A stretch of DNA of 44,389 bases from Beroe ovata. Taxonomy: Eukaryota; Ctenophora; Nuda; Beroida; Beroidae. Positions 1-11,600 of the stretch are shown in pieces (the first letter of the stretch is position 1; the number at the start of each line of letters is the position of its first letter). The DNA lies in the NCBI GenBank assembly GCA_946803715.1, contig CAMPET010000261.1:47624-92012 (forward strand). Reading direction: 5' to 3'. Made by a program: the position numbers and the translations under genes. The notes under the pieces were generated by a model, which was not told the origin of the DNA, did no database searches, and saw only the letters and a program-made list of their open reading frames with translations.

Positions 1-196
1 GAGTTGTCAGGGGCTGAGTTGTCAGGGACTGAGTTGTCAGGGACTGAATTGTCAGGGACTGTGTTGTCAGAGACTGTGTTGATAAGGTGGGTGTTGTCAG
101 GGGCTGGGTTGTCAGGGGCTGGGCGTTGTGTTGATAAGATGGGTGTTGTCAGGTGTTGTTGTCAGAGGCTGGGTTGTCTTGGGTTGTGTTGATATG
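1..196. repeat. 15-bp minisatellite
   Basis: Degenerate tandem copies of a unit close to gagttgtcagggact run from the window edge to about 196. Some copies vary to ctgggttgtcaggg or gtgttgataag. The open frames across it are a by-product of the 15-bp (multiple of three) period. It lies just upstream of, or within the 5' part of, the GLIS gene, and it may hide or displace that gene's first exon. Confidence 0.85.
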
Positions 197-278
197 TCAC
201 CAGTAATTAAACTGGTGATAACGGACCAGTGACACTTATCGGGAATAATATGGACAACACCAAAAACAAAAGGTACAG

Positions 279-2966
279 GAAGGTGTTGATAGGTCATTTT
301 CCCAGGATGAAAACTGTAAGAAGGTGGTGTCAGTGCCGAATATATTCTACGATGCCATCTCAGAGCAGTGTACTCCACCGCCACCAACTGAGGATACCAC
401 CCGGAAACGCCATATGTCCTCCTGCAATATTCAGGTAGGTACAGTGGGGATTATCTGATATGAAGGTGGAAATTCACCTCCGGGGCGGAAAACCTGGGTC
501 GAAATAAGATGACCGAGACCGTTCTCATCATAGTCTTGCTTTCTGGCATATTGTAAGTCCAAGGAAAGTCCATGGGAGAAAAGCTTCATATATTTGAGCA
601 CCCCTTAGTACCATGTGGCCTGTAGGACACACCGTCATGGAAGAACCATGTCTCAATGTCTATACCTTCGTAGTTGGCTAGCTTACTGACACTTCTATTA
701 GTTTATTGTTATCAAATTAGTGGATCACATTGATTATCAAAGAGCAGTCCCACTCTGGTACTGACCGTCGCGTCATTATCATGATTATTAAGAGTCGTGA
801 ACAAGTGTCAATCACATGACAACCAGATATCCCCATGACAACCAATCCGTGACAACCTATCCATGACAACAACCAATATCACGTGACCACATCAGATAAC
901 AGAAGCGGACAGCAGCACGTTAGTTGCTGAGGAAAAGCTCAGTAAGCGGATCCTGGGCGACCATCACAGACTGAACGGTAACTATGGAAACAAGGTGTAC
1001 AGATGCAGGTGGACAGGCTGTGATCGATTGTTCAACTCACAGGAGCAGTTCGTCAGACATATTGAAAAAGTGAGTAATATTCACCCTGAGATTGGCCTGA
1101 TTCTCTACTTTAAGTTTACAAAACTTTTGCTTAGTTCACTGTGGGAGAAATAACAGGATTTAGTGGGATTTTCCTCAGGTACACGTTGATCAGAAGAAGG
1201 GAGATGAGTTCACATGTTTCTGGGCAAACTGCTGCAGGAGAACTAAACCGTTCAATGCCCGGTACAAGCTACTGATCCACATGAGAGTACACAGTGGAGA
1301 AAAACCAAACAAATGCACGGTAAATGCACACTCATACAATACCCTAGCCTTGACACCAACTCCAAATATGCCCCTGAGTTGACACTCACATTGACACCAC
1401 CAGTAGAGAACTGACAGTTGACAGCCAATTGAATTACAGACTCGGTCCTGGGCGATACCGGCCCCAATACCGAGCCGGCACCAGGGTATTTGTTACAATA
1501 CATGTAGTGACCAGTCTCAGATGGTGATTTTCTCAATTAGGAAGGGTCACCTTGGCGCGTGCTCAGTCAATTGTTCGTCAAGCACCGCCCCATCCCTCGC
1601 CATATATCATTAGATTAGCAATACTAATGATGGACATAGGACATTGGACAAACACATATTAACGGCATTTATTCTCCTATATCATGCTCCACCATTGGAC
1701 ATGAATATACCAAGGTACTATCGGAAACAGTTGACCTTGTTCATATTTCCCTAAATTTTGAAAATCAGCTCCTGTTTCAGTACATGGGGTGTCCGAAGGC
1801 CTTCAGTCGGCTGGAAAACCTGAAGATTCACCTAAGGTCACATACGGGGGAAAGGCCCTACTTGTGTACCCAGCCAGGATGTATGAAGAGTTTCAGCAAC
1901 TCATCCGACCGAGCGAAACATCTCAGAACACACCAAGATACAGTGAGTGATCTTGGGCAGTTCTTTATGAGGGAATCGCGGGCTATACTCCTTTATAAAC
2001 CTTAACAAACCACGCCCATAACCGCTTATAAAATCCCCCTTCCTCTTTAGAAACCCTATGCATGCCAAGTGTCAGGATGTTTGAAGCGTTACACAGATCC
2101 ATCCTCTCTCAGAAAACATGCCAAGGCTCACTCCTCGGGCAAGGAATTTGAGTCTCCGTCCAAAAAGGTGAGAAACAAGGAGTCGATCTGTTACTTTCGA
2201 ATCTCTATGGACAACAACCAGGTTCTAATTCTATCACTATAACGAGACACCACCGTAATTACTTAATTGTGAAATTCCTTAGACATCTGCTTCACCAAAA
2301 CAAGATGGGGCACTCTGTTGGCAATCTGAGCAACATTCAGTCATACCCTTCGAACCAAAGTCCTTCAAAACAATGGATCAAGGTAAGCAAATACTATTTC
2401 TAGACTCAACAGCGAATAAATCGATTGATCTACCAGTAATTACCGAACTTTTCTCACACTTGCAGGAGCGTTCTACTTGGAATCTCCCTACGCTACCCAT
2501 CCTACTTTTGGGGGACTCTGTGACTCCAGCTACATGTACTCTCACACCTTCCCTGTCTCTCAGTCAGCTAACAACAGGGTGAGTGACAACAACTCTCTTC
2601 CCTCCTTGACCCAAAACCACGATGGCTCATTGAACGCCCTCGAATCAGCGATCACCTCATAGTTCATACACAAACATATATTGTGCCAAACCACCTAACA
2701 ATACACTTCCACAGTTTGATATGAGTGGACTGATGGCAGTGGACCCGTCTCGATCACTTTGTGCTCTACTCGAGGGAGAAGACCAGTTCACAGCTCCCGA
2801 TTCCGCTCTCCAGTGTTGGGATATGTCTTCCCACGCCGGGGGAATTCCTATGGGAGTGCCCGGGGGAGTGTCCGTGGGAATGGGGGGAACAATGGAACAG
2901 GCATTCCCCGGCCCGCCCATAACTCAAACAGTCAAATACTCGGACATACTCCTACAAAACTCTTGA
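279..2966 (+). CDS. GLIS: GLIS1/3-type zinc-finger transcription factor (5' end unresolved)
   Basis: Nuclear DNA-binding factor of the GLI/GLIS/ZIC superfamily. Exons by splice sites and phase: about 279-434 (tentative), 896-1069, 1179-1319, 1781-1942, 2051-2167, 2283-2382, 2466-2578, 2715-2966 (TGA). The last seven give 353 codons including stop. Five C2H2 fingers are visible: CRWTGC (closed by the VH at the start of the next exon), CFWANC, CTYMGC, CTQPGC and CQVSGC. Fingers 3-5 carry the hallmarks [25 protein letters not shown] and [12 protein letters not shown]. The linkers [35 protein letters not shown] and AKAHSS fit GLIS1/GLIS3 better than GLI or ZIC. The tail is Gly/Pro/Ser-rich with no recognised domain. 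The first exon is open only after a TAA at 246 and no ATG is assured, so the start is probably upstream or in another exon. An ATTAAA at 3030-3035 may be the polyadenylation signal. Confidence 0.9.
435..895 (+). other. GLIS intron 1 (tentative)
   Basis: Stretch between the tentative first coding exon (donor gtaggt at 435) and the first zinc-finger exon. It has no coding signal. Around 818-885 it holds repeated catgacaacc/gtgacaacc words, which are half-sites of the gttgtcatgg motif repeated in the SR-gene intron, followed by tatcacgtgacc. Confidence 0.45.
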
Positions 2967-4252
2967 TCATAGATTGTGATATGTTTTTAATTTATAACCA
3001 TGCAAATTTGTGGCACAAAATTAACAATAATTAAACATATTTTGATGTATTCATCCGACTATTTGATATTTATTCGATGTTAATAGCGCAATGACATTGT
3101 TCGTTTTGAAAAGCCTGGTTTGACTCCGTGATTTATGTTGAGTAGGGTTATAATCTCACACTTCTTAAGGTCGAGTTGCCGTGACCCCAGTGAAATCAAC
3201 CCACCATAGCAACCTCAACCCACCATAGCAACCTCAACAACTATTCACATGGTTGCTACACTCCCAATCACAGTGATAGTCATAGAGGCGCGGTTTCTAG
3301 TTACCATAGCAACACAGTGATTCTCAGAGGATGGGTCACAATAACAAGCTACCCCCTGCGTAGTGCTGCAGCCGACTTGTGATATGATTACATTAATAAC
3401 ATCTTCAATATCACGTTACGACGAATTATATCACGTGGTATCGTCAGTATCACGTGTAACTGTAACGTGCCACGTTATTTATCACGTGATATGGTTAATG
3501 TCAAGTGTGTAGTGAGATGTTTTCAACAAACGTACCTTGGAGAACTAGAAGTGTGGCAGTGTATCAGTATGCTGTGTGCTGGGGTTGACATACTCCGTTT
3601 CGTGTTGATCTTGTGATTGTGGATACATTGACATGTCCTAAATTGTGTGTGGGTGGGGATGAAAAACTGGGTAAAAGCGACAAAACAAAGTTGGCTACAT
3701 GACAAAATATCAGTTCGACCCCAATACAATGAAATGGTCAATGGACATAGAAATGTTGAAAAGTGATAACATTCACAGATCAGGTGATAGGTCTCCCAAA
3801 CTCTCACGAAATCGAGAAAGTGAGAGTTATCATAGACCGGGTCCCGAGTTCTCAATATGATGAAGGGAGAAAGAGAAAGAGAACAGAGTTATTGAAAGGA
3901 AGCTGCCAAAGTTAATCCATAAAGTACAGAGGAGCAGATTTACATTCTACCGAAATCGTCGTACTGGATGAAAGTAAAACTGGTGGAGTACCAGGTAAAA
4001 CGGTCAAAATCGCAATAGACCTTTGATAACGGGTAATGCTTAAGATACTTAAAAATTAAACGGACTTTTTCCTAAAAAAAACCAACACTGTAGCACTGGG
4101 GACAGACCCGACAGATCAGAAACTTTGGATGACGTTAAAAAGTTGAATATGATTTAAGTGAAAATATAGGTACTGTTCCGGATAAAATATTAAGTGGTAA
4201 AATAGTGTCTTGGTGTCTCTCTATCTTTAACTTCGACACTCAGTCTCTCCAA
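2967..4252. other. Convergent intergenic region between GLIS and the SR gene
   Basis: No supported gene. It holds the GLIS 3' UTR, X-box-like ccatagcaac words (3202-3232), a full X-box at 3300-3313, and a run of CACGTG or CACGT sites between about 3411 and 3492. A short hairpin (aactctcac and gtgagagtt arms) lies near 3800-3830. The open frames here have no recognisable protein content. Confidence 0.6.
3300..3313. promoter_or_regulatory. RFX-type X-box
   Basis: The sequence gttaccatagcaac fits the RFX X-box consensus (GTNRCC, short spacer, RGYAAC). Two half-site words (caccatagcaac) lie at 3202 and 3221. The match is seen directly. Whether RFX proteins use the site is inference. Confidence 0.4.
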
Positions 4253-6771
4253 TTAGTCACGTGATTGCGACCTGCTTCGGGATCGAGACTTGCTCCGGGA
4301 TTTATTGCGGGATTTACTCCGAGACTTGCTGCGGGACTTACTGCGGGACTTGGATCGACTCCGTGATCCACTCTTAGTCTTCACCCGGTTCTTGTCACGG
4401 GACGTAGATCGGCTTCGAGACCGGGACCGACTTTTTGACTTGGACCGGTCTTTTCCACGGGACTTGCTTCTCGACTTAGACCGATCCTTACCGCGAGACT
4501 TGCTTCTTGACTTAGACCGAGAACGGCTTCCGCTTCTGAAAGAAGGGATTGTTAAGCCATTTTGATTCAGAAGTCAGATCTAATGACGATTTATATGTGT
4601 TGTGATTGATACTTTCGTATTATTCACCTAGATTTTCGTTCCTTGGAGCGTTTCTCCCTCTTTCGGCTTCGGCTCCTACTTCTAGATCCGCTCCTCGATC
4701 TCTTGTGAGACCGGCTTCTTCGACTGCGGCTTCGGCTTCTGCTCCTGCTGCCACTTCTGAAGAGGTAAATTTCTCATTGTCGATACCGATCACAATTCAC
4801 ATCTGTCATGACCAGTCCACAGTCACGATATCACAGTGGACGATATGAAATGGTCGCACCTGCTCCGGCTCCTGCTGCTAGACCGAGAATAGGATCTTGA
4901 GGAAGATCTGCTCCGAGACCTGAGAGTGGGTGTGGTTGTCATGGTAACAGTTTGAGTCGTTGTCATGGTAACAGTATGAATGGTTGTTTTAGTAACAATA
5001 GTCAGGAATGAGTGGTCACTGGTCGTCCTGGTAACAGTATGGGTGGATGTCATGGTAACAAAAGACATGAGTGAGTGGTTGTCATGGTAACAGTATGTGT
5101 GGTTGATATGGTGAAAGCACCGAAACGTTGTGGTTGTTATGGTAACCGACCTGCCTCGACAGTCTCTAGCAAAGTGTCCGTATCTATCACACTGGTAGCA
5201 CTTCACATCATCCATGTGCCTGAAATTCGAACACAAGATCAGAGTTTGGCAGATATTGAGGGTAGGCCTAGGGAGAACTGCAGCTGGCCTCATCACCGTG
5301 ACTTTACCTGTTCCGTCATTGCACTATTAGAACGAATAAGATTCCAACAGTGATCGTGAGCTGTTTTTCGCATAGCATGATTCGCGGAAAGATGGGTTCA
5401 TATCATTCGATGTTGTTTATCAGCTCAAAACCAATGTCTAGAATCGAATTATAGTTCTTGATAACACTTCACCACGTCATGTACAGTGTACACAAAATAT
5501 TTCATTGTCTTTGACTCACCACGGCGACGGGGACCGTACACAAACAAAACGTTCTATGGACACTCGTTGCCATAGCAACTACCGTCATGCGTTACACTAA
5601 GCTCGTCTTCCACGAGTCTCACGTGACACAAAGCTCGTGAGATCGCCACGTGCGTTACACGTCACGCGTTACTCGTCACGTTACCCGCGTGATCGTAAAG
5701 AACGACTCGTCACATAACAATAAACCCGTCAACCCCACAAAATGCAGCTGTAAAGGTTGGGGTCTATATATTTCATGTAGATCAAGGTGAGAGTGGTGTT
5801 AACATAGAACAACTTGACACGTTAAGTTAACAACATTACACGTTGAGTAACAACTTCACACATTGAGTAACAATTACTTCACACTTGAGTTAAGTTTCAC
5901 TTCCTGTTCAATGGATTATGGGCAGGAGTGAGTTACTAACAGTAACAGGGTAGCCTTCGCAAACAGAATGAGAATGCTCGAATGAAATATACAACTGTAA
6001 ATGGGTCACAAATGACTATAAACCGTGTGAAGCGGGTGAACATGAAGTGAACAGTGAAAACGCCAGTATGAAATGCAAACACTAACATGCTTCAAAAACA
6101 GACAATCACCTGCGGCCGCCCTCTCTGCAGTCTCTAGCGTAGTGTCCGTACTTGTTACACTGGTAACACTTGATATCATCCATGTTTGGGCCACCTCGGT
6201 ATCGGGCTGCTGGTGCTGAGGAATGGGAACCAGTTAGTGCTGGCATGGAGATACCACCCTGGTCACACTCTGGTATCCATGGTAATGACACAGCTACCAT
6301 GACAACCATGGTTTACAACTGATTTCCCTCACCTCGAGCATAGGAAGGTATTTCCCGGCGTGGACGCTTTGCCCACTGCACCTCTATTTTGTACCCGTCC
6401 AGTTTCCGTCCATGCATCTCCTTAATTGCGTCCTCAGCTGCAAGGAAGAATAGGATACGGTTATTATCAACGGTATCCAACTTGAATCGTGCTAGTGATT
6501 GTAAACTGTGTGATTCAATTTCAAGCAATTCGTGATGATATAGTGTGAATCACAGATCAGGAAGAGCAATATGTGATCAGCATTCATGCGCGGATGGGGG
6601 TATCCATCTCACCCACTCACCGTCTCTGCTATGTCTGAACTCGATGAACGCGTAACCGAAGGGTCGTTTCGACAACCACACCTCGTCTAGATCCCCGAAA
6701 TACTCGAACTCTCTCTCTACCTTGCGTCTGTCAGGGTCCGGTCCGAGACCCGAGATATGCAGTCTCGGCAT
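4253..6771 (-). CDS. SR splicing factor with RRM, two CCHC zinc knuckles and RS domain
   Basis: Nuclear pre-mRNA splicing and export regulator of the SRSF3/SRSF7 group. Exons on the minus strand: 6771-6621, 6437-6333, 6215-6110, 5219-5151, 4919-4860, 4756-4628, 4535-4253 (TAA). All phases agree (151+105+106+69+60+129+283 = 903 nt, 300 aa). The RRM covers residues 1 to about 75, with RNP2 LHISGL and RNP1 FGYAFIEF. Knuckle 1 is C102-C105-H110-C115 and knuckle 2 is C128-C131-H136-C141 (both CX2CX4HX4C). Residues 144-300 are RS/SR dipeptides. Animal SRSF7 has one knuckle; two are known from plant RS2Z proteins. Exon 4, which encodes knuckle 2, is 69 nt with phase 2 on both sides, so it can be skipped in frame. 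A splice-acceptor-like ctatag ends 2 nt before the ATG. I find no convincing minus-strand AATAAA close to the stop. Confidence 0.9.
4935..5146. promoter_or_regulatory. Array of seven X-box-like motifs in an SR-gene intron
   Basis: The 14-bp word gttgtcatggtaac or a close variant occurs at 4935, 4959, 4983, 5022, 5046, 5078 and 5133. It resembles the palindromic RFX X-box GTTGCCATGGCAAC. The array fills the intron between the knuckle-2 exon and the first RS exon. The last copy ends 4 nt from the exon-4 splice donor. It could be a minisatellite, a protein-binding array, or RNA structure affecting splicing of exon 4. Confidence 0.5.
5220..6109 (-). other. SR-gene intron between the two knuckle exons
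   Basis: An 890-bp intron with no supported coding content. It contains a perfect X-box (5566-5579), a cluster of cacgtg/cacgt/cgtgag words (5618-5695), and repeats of an acaacttcacac-ttgagtaa type word at about 5810-5890. Confidence 0.6.
5566..5579. promoter_or_regulatory. Perfect RFX-type X-box
   Basis: The sequence gttgccatagcaac is an essentially ideal X-box with two inverted half-sites. It sits in the intron between the two knuckle exons of the SR gene, just before a stretch dense in CACGTG-like words. Function is inferred from the motif only. Confidence 0.45.
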
Positions 6772-8666
6772 GGCTATAGTTAAAGAGGATTGATGTTAGC
6801 AAATCTGTAATCTAGAGATTACCAAAATCATGAGCTTATCTCAGAAATCTGTTGGAGAGATAAGGAAAATCATCGGCTGATCTTATGGTACAGTCCTCTC
6901 ATCTGGATTGATATGAGACCGCCATGACTCAGTTGGCAGTCTTATTCAAACCCGAGAGAAAGATATCGCAGTGATACACGGGGACTGAACTGATAAAACA
7001 ATCATTGTTATCACTATCATTATATCGTCTTCTGCTATGGTGACTCTCACCACGTGAGAACATAATTCTTCTCAAAAAGCGCGGAAAAACACACACACAT
7101 GTAAATATAGTTATGTATAATCTCAGCTCAGCAACAACAAAAACTCTCTCTCTCTCTCACAATAAATATACCAAGTCATCTCCAATGATGTTTATCATCT
7201 CACAATCTGATTTAAATGAGTGAAGAAAGATCTCGCGTGAAAACTGTTAACAGATTCTACCGATGATTCCAGTAAGTTAACATAAACGCACTTTAATTTA
7301 AAGTAAATGTGGAGAATCTGTCCGCTAGGTTTCACACAATGTGAATGAGTCCAATCCCAGAAATTCAAATTGACATACTTCCGGTCAAATGAAGCCGGTT
7401 CAAAGTGCATGTAATGAAGATCATAGTACTAGTTTGGTTTTTATTCCTTTTAAATTTATGTTGATACTCTTTTTTGAATGGTATCTATCACTATGCAAAA
7501 TAATCGGGTTTCAGTAAAATTTCGATAGAAAAGCTTCCATTAGAAAAGTGTTGTAATCAAAACGTGTCTACGTAAAAGAAGGGGGTAGAAAGTAGAAATA
7601 CTTTATGAAAGTATATTTTGATATAAATTCCTTTTTTACGTTTGATCGGTCTATCTTTCTGCGATATAAGTTTCTAAATGGGCGATGGAAAGGTATAAAA
7701 CGAGCATGCAATAAACTTCAATCAACAAGTGAAAATCATCTCAATCAACGATAAATAATAATATTGTGATCAACTCTTCTAGAATTGTAGATTTCGGCAC
7801 ATATCTTCGCGAGACTTTTTTTTGGCAGATTAGGCGACTCTCATTCTCAAACATAGATGGAAAAGGGGAGTGGTATTGAAACAATGCTCGTTCCTACTGT
7901 GCCGATATGAACATATGATATGATATGAACTTGATAAAATTTACATTTTTACACTTATATTTTATTAAATAATTTATTAAGTTACGATTAGATAAATAAT
8001 TTAAATAATCATAGCAGTAATTGTGGATGCAGGCATGCTCAGACGAATCTATTTTCATATAAAAATTTAACCTAAGAATCGTAATTATATAATTTAACCT
8101 ATAATCATCATATCCATAATCCACGTGTTGGCAATATATCACTTCTAATTTTTGAACCCTCATATCGCTCTTGAAACCAGATTGAATCTATAATTGATAA
8201 GTAATAAGTTACCAGAATATTCAGCAACAAACCAACAATCAAATCTTCGTATCAATCTGAAGGGGACGCTAAGATAGATTATACAAAAGGGCTTGCTCAT
8301 TGAATAAATTCAACAAAAGCTTCAAGAGCACAAAATACATAGATAGAGACGACATTAAAAAGTGGGCATACCATATAAAACATGAATAAACAGAGCAAAC
8401 ATACAAATTCAGCGCAAGTTGGGGCAGTGAAACTCAAAACCCACTTTTCAAAACACACACACACACACTCTCACACAATACTCAATAATCAACCTTGGCA
8501 CGGCTCCTGAACATACATTCAAATCAGTCATGAAGAGAACTCAGAAGATCTAGGGTATAAATTACCATGTCTTACTCTTTCTCTCTCTCATTCTGCGATA
8601 TTAACGGCGTGATAATTCAGCAATATTCAACATGTACTGGCACACCAGCAATCACCCTGACACCTG
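6772..8666. other. Intergenic region upstream of the SR gene and downstream of the forkhead gene
   Basis: AT-rich, with short CA/CT microsatellites (about 7088-7101, 7145-7160, 8453-8468, 8577-8590). I see no coding signal on either strand. The open frames here lack composition bias or domains. It must contain the SR promoter and the forkhead 3' UTR. Confidence 0.6.
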
Positions 8667-11600
8667 CTAAGTCAATGTCTGCTCTGGCTCACTATCCGCT
8701 ATTCTAGGTGAGGAAGCCGGACTGCAAATCTCCTGTTTCAGAGTGGAGAGGTAGGGTGCAAGTGATATCCGTGGTCTGATCGCTGTTTTACCGCTATCCT
8801 CCTCTCTGGACATACTGAGTGAGCCACCGCGAGTACATGTTCGTCTGAGTCGCCGCCTGTAGCCGCCGTTCTGAAATTCCTTGATACTGTCCGGTCTCAC
8901 CGTCCAGTAATGTCCCTTGCCACTTTCCGCCCTGCCAGCCTTCATGAAGCAATCGTTGAGGGAGAGGTTGTGCCGGATACTATTCCGCCATCCCTGACCC
9001 TCCAGCCGATAGTACGGGTACTTCTCCATGATGTATCGGTATATATCGCCCAGGAGGAGTCGCTTGGAGTCCGAGTTGAGGATCGCCATGGCAATCATGG
9101 CGGGATAGGAGATGGTCGGTTTCCGAGTCATCATTCGGTTCATTGCATATGGTATGACTGGGTGTTCTTGGTCTGATGTAGACTCCGATAGGATTTCCTC
9201 TAGCTCCATGAGTTGGTCTTTGTTAACTCCTGAAGAGAGGTGAGGTTTAGGATCGTATTTTCTGGAAATTATTCTCTAGCGAAGAAATACAAGAGGTTTA
9301 AAATCATTCAGGTAGATTGCGACAAAACAGTTTTCAAGAAAACCATAACCTACCTCCAAGTGTAATGATCCCATCTGCATCCACACTGGTGTTGGACGCT
9401 TTCTTCCCCTCCTCCACACCCTCCTCAAGCTGCTGCATCGGCAATCCCTTCTGGGGTTCACTCCCCTTCTTACTATACTGACCTTTGTGAGATTTCTCCG
9501 GTTCGACTCCCTTCTTATCCCTTGACGAGGACTGGGCCTTTTCTCCCGACGATTGTGAAGACTCGAGGTGCGAGGTGAGCAGGCTGATCTGTGACGGACT
9601 CAGCTTTTGCAAGATGGATGTTTCACTGAGATCACCGCTTGAGGAAAGACATTGCAGCTTGTCAAGGAGGTCTTGCGTCTCGGAGATACTGGCAAGCTCC
9701 ATACCCGCACTCGGTTTGGTTTCTGGGTTTGAAATGGGCGAGGTGTTGATTGTGGGTGGCGATGATTCTGTCTTGAATGAAGAGTCTATGGTAAGATCAG
9801 CGGTGACGTCGATCGGCGACTCTGGGTTAGCGGATCCCGACTTGGGCGAGCTGGTGATATTGAGAATCTCGCTGGAAACCTGCAGGACGTCGTTCAGTTC
9901 GCTCGTGTACTCGGAGAAAGTGGGGAGAATGGAATTGGAGAGGGAGGTGGCGGTTGAAACCTCCGGGAGGTTGGGGGTCGTTGAAGCAGGCGTTATCGGG
10001 GACGACGGAATGGTCGACGACGACGATTTCGTCCGGGAAACGTGCGGAGCGCTCGCCGACGATGACACCAGGCCAGGTGACAGCTGGAGTTTGGGTGGTG
10101 ACTCTGTTGTCAGCTGGAACGACGGCAGACTGATGACAGGTTGGAGGGAGGCTTGTTGCTGAGCCTGCATCTGTTGTTGTTGCTGGATCTGCTTGATATG
10201 CTGTTGCTGTGCCTGGTGGTTCTGACGCTGTGCAGCTTGCTGGGATCGCTTACTCTGTTTAGCTGGTTTTGAGTGGTCAGACGACGTGTGGGAGGAGGTT
10301 GGAATGTTCACAGGATTCGGCTGCAGGGAGTTGCTGTAAAGTTGGAGAAGGGATTGACCAAGGGGCTGAGATGATATCTCGGGCATTTCTGAGCACTTCT
10401 TAGCTGAAATGGGGCGAGATATGAAACTCAAATACAACACATTTTTAAGCGCTCATCTCATCGAGGAGAATTATGAATTCTTTTCTGTTGTAAGGGTAGA
10501 AGACACCTAGAGAACAGCTCCTCAAGGATGCGAGATGGGGGCAAAATTCGACCGGGAAACGATTCAGCGTTCAAAATTACATAGGAATACGTAGTATTCG
10601 CATGGAAATGGTACAAAAATTTTTCTTTGAATTTTGGATCTGAGTATCGACAAAATTGAAAAGAGTGACTCCACACGTTTATACTTTGAGTTCGAGGGCC
10701 TCAAATGAGAAGTTTACTGACACTAAAGACACTATTTTTCTACCAAATCGTCTCTCCTACTCTCACACTACAAGCATCAACCCTATTTATGATCAAATCG
10801 AGTTCACACTAGCCGTGAAACCACGCCCAAATGACGATTTCAAACCCCTGGGAAGCAAACACAACAAAAACGCGAATATCAATGGGACACACCGATACCA
10901 AAAAACGGCCAAAAACAATTCTACAGGGGGCATACTAGAAATAAGTGTTTCTGGCCTATTTTTTGACGTAGAATTCGAATCTGAAGGAATTTTTGAGCTA
11001 GCTCATCGGAAAATCCTGGAAAATTCTGATTTCTTGTTTCATGTAAGTTAAGAAGTTACCTGACGAATAGCTCTTCAGGGAATCGAGATAGGGCCAAAAT
11101 TCGACCGGGAATCGATTCAGCGTTCAAAAATAGGTAGGAATGCCTAGCATTTGTATGGAAATGGGACAAAAAAATTTCTTCGAAATTCTGATCTGAGTAT
11201 CGGTAAAATTGAAAAGAGTGACTCCACACATTTATACTTCGATTTCGAGAGTCTCAAATGAGAACTTTACTGACACTAAAGACACTATTTTTCTATCAAA
11301 TCGTCTCTCCTACTCTCACACTACAAGCATCAACCCTATTTATGATCATGTAGAGTTCACACTAGCCGTGAAACCACGCCCAAAAGACGATTTCAAACCC
11401 CTGGGAAGCTAACACAACAAAAACGCGAAAATCAATGGGACGCACCGACACCAAAAAATAATTCTACAGGGGGCATACTAGAAATAAGTGTTCCTGGACT
11501 ATTTTTTGACGTAGAATTCGAATCCGAAAGAATTTTTGGGCTAGCTCATCGGGAAATCGTGGAAAATTCAGATTTCTTGTTTCATGAAAGTTAAGAAGTT

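Noticed and set aside
4290-4565. Asp/Leu/Arg-repeat frame on +
   Set aside because: It is the reverse complement of the RS domain exon of the SR gene.
4823-5296. Long Thr-rich minus frame continuing from the knuckle-2 exon
   Set aside because: The Thr/His run is translation of the X-box-like intron array; splice donor gtcggt at 5150 ends the real exon.
9575-10162. 195-codon open frame on + opposite the forkhead gene
   Set aside because: It is the antisense shadow of the biased Ser/Gln-rich exon, which has few stops on the reverse strand; no domain or splice context.
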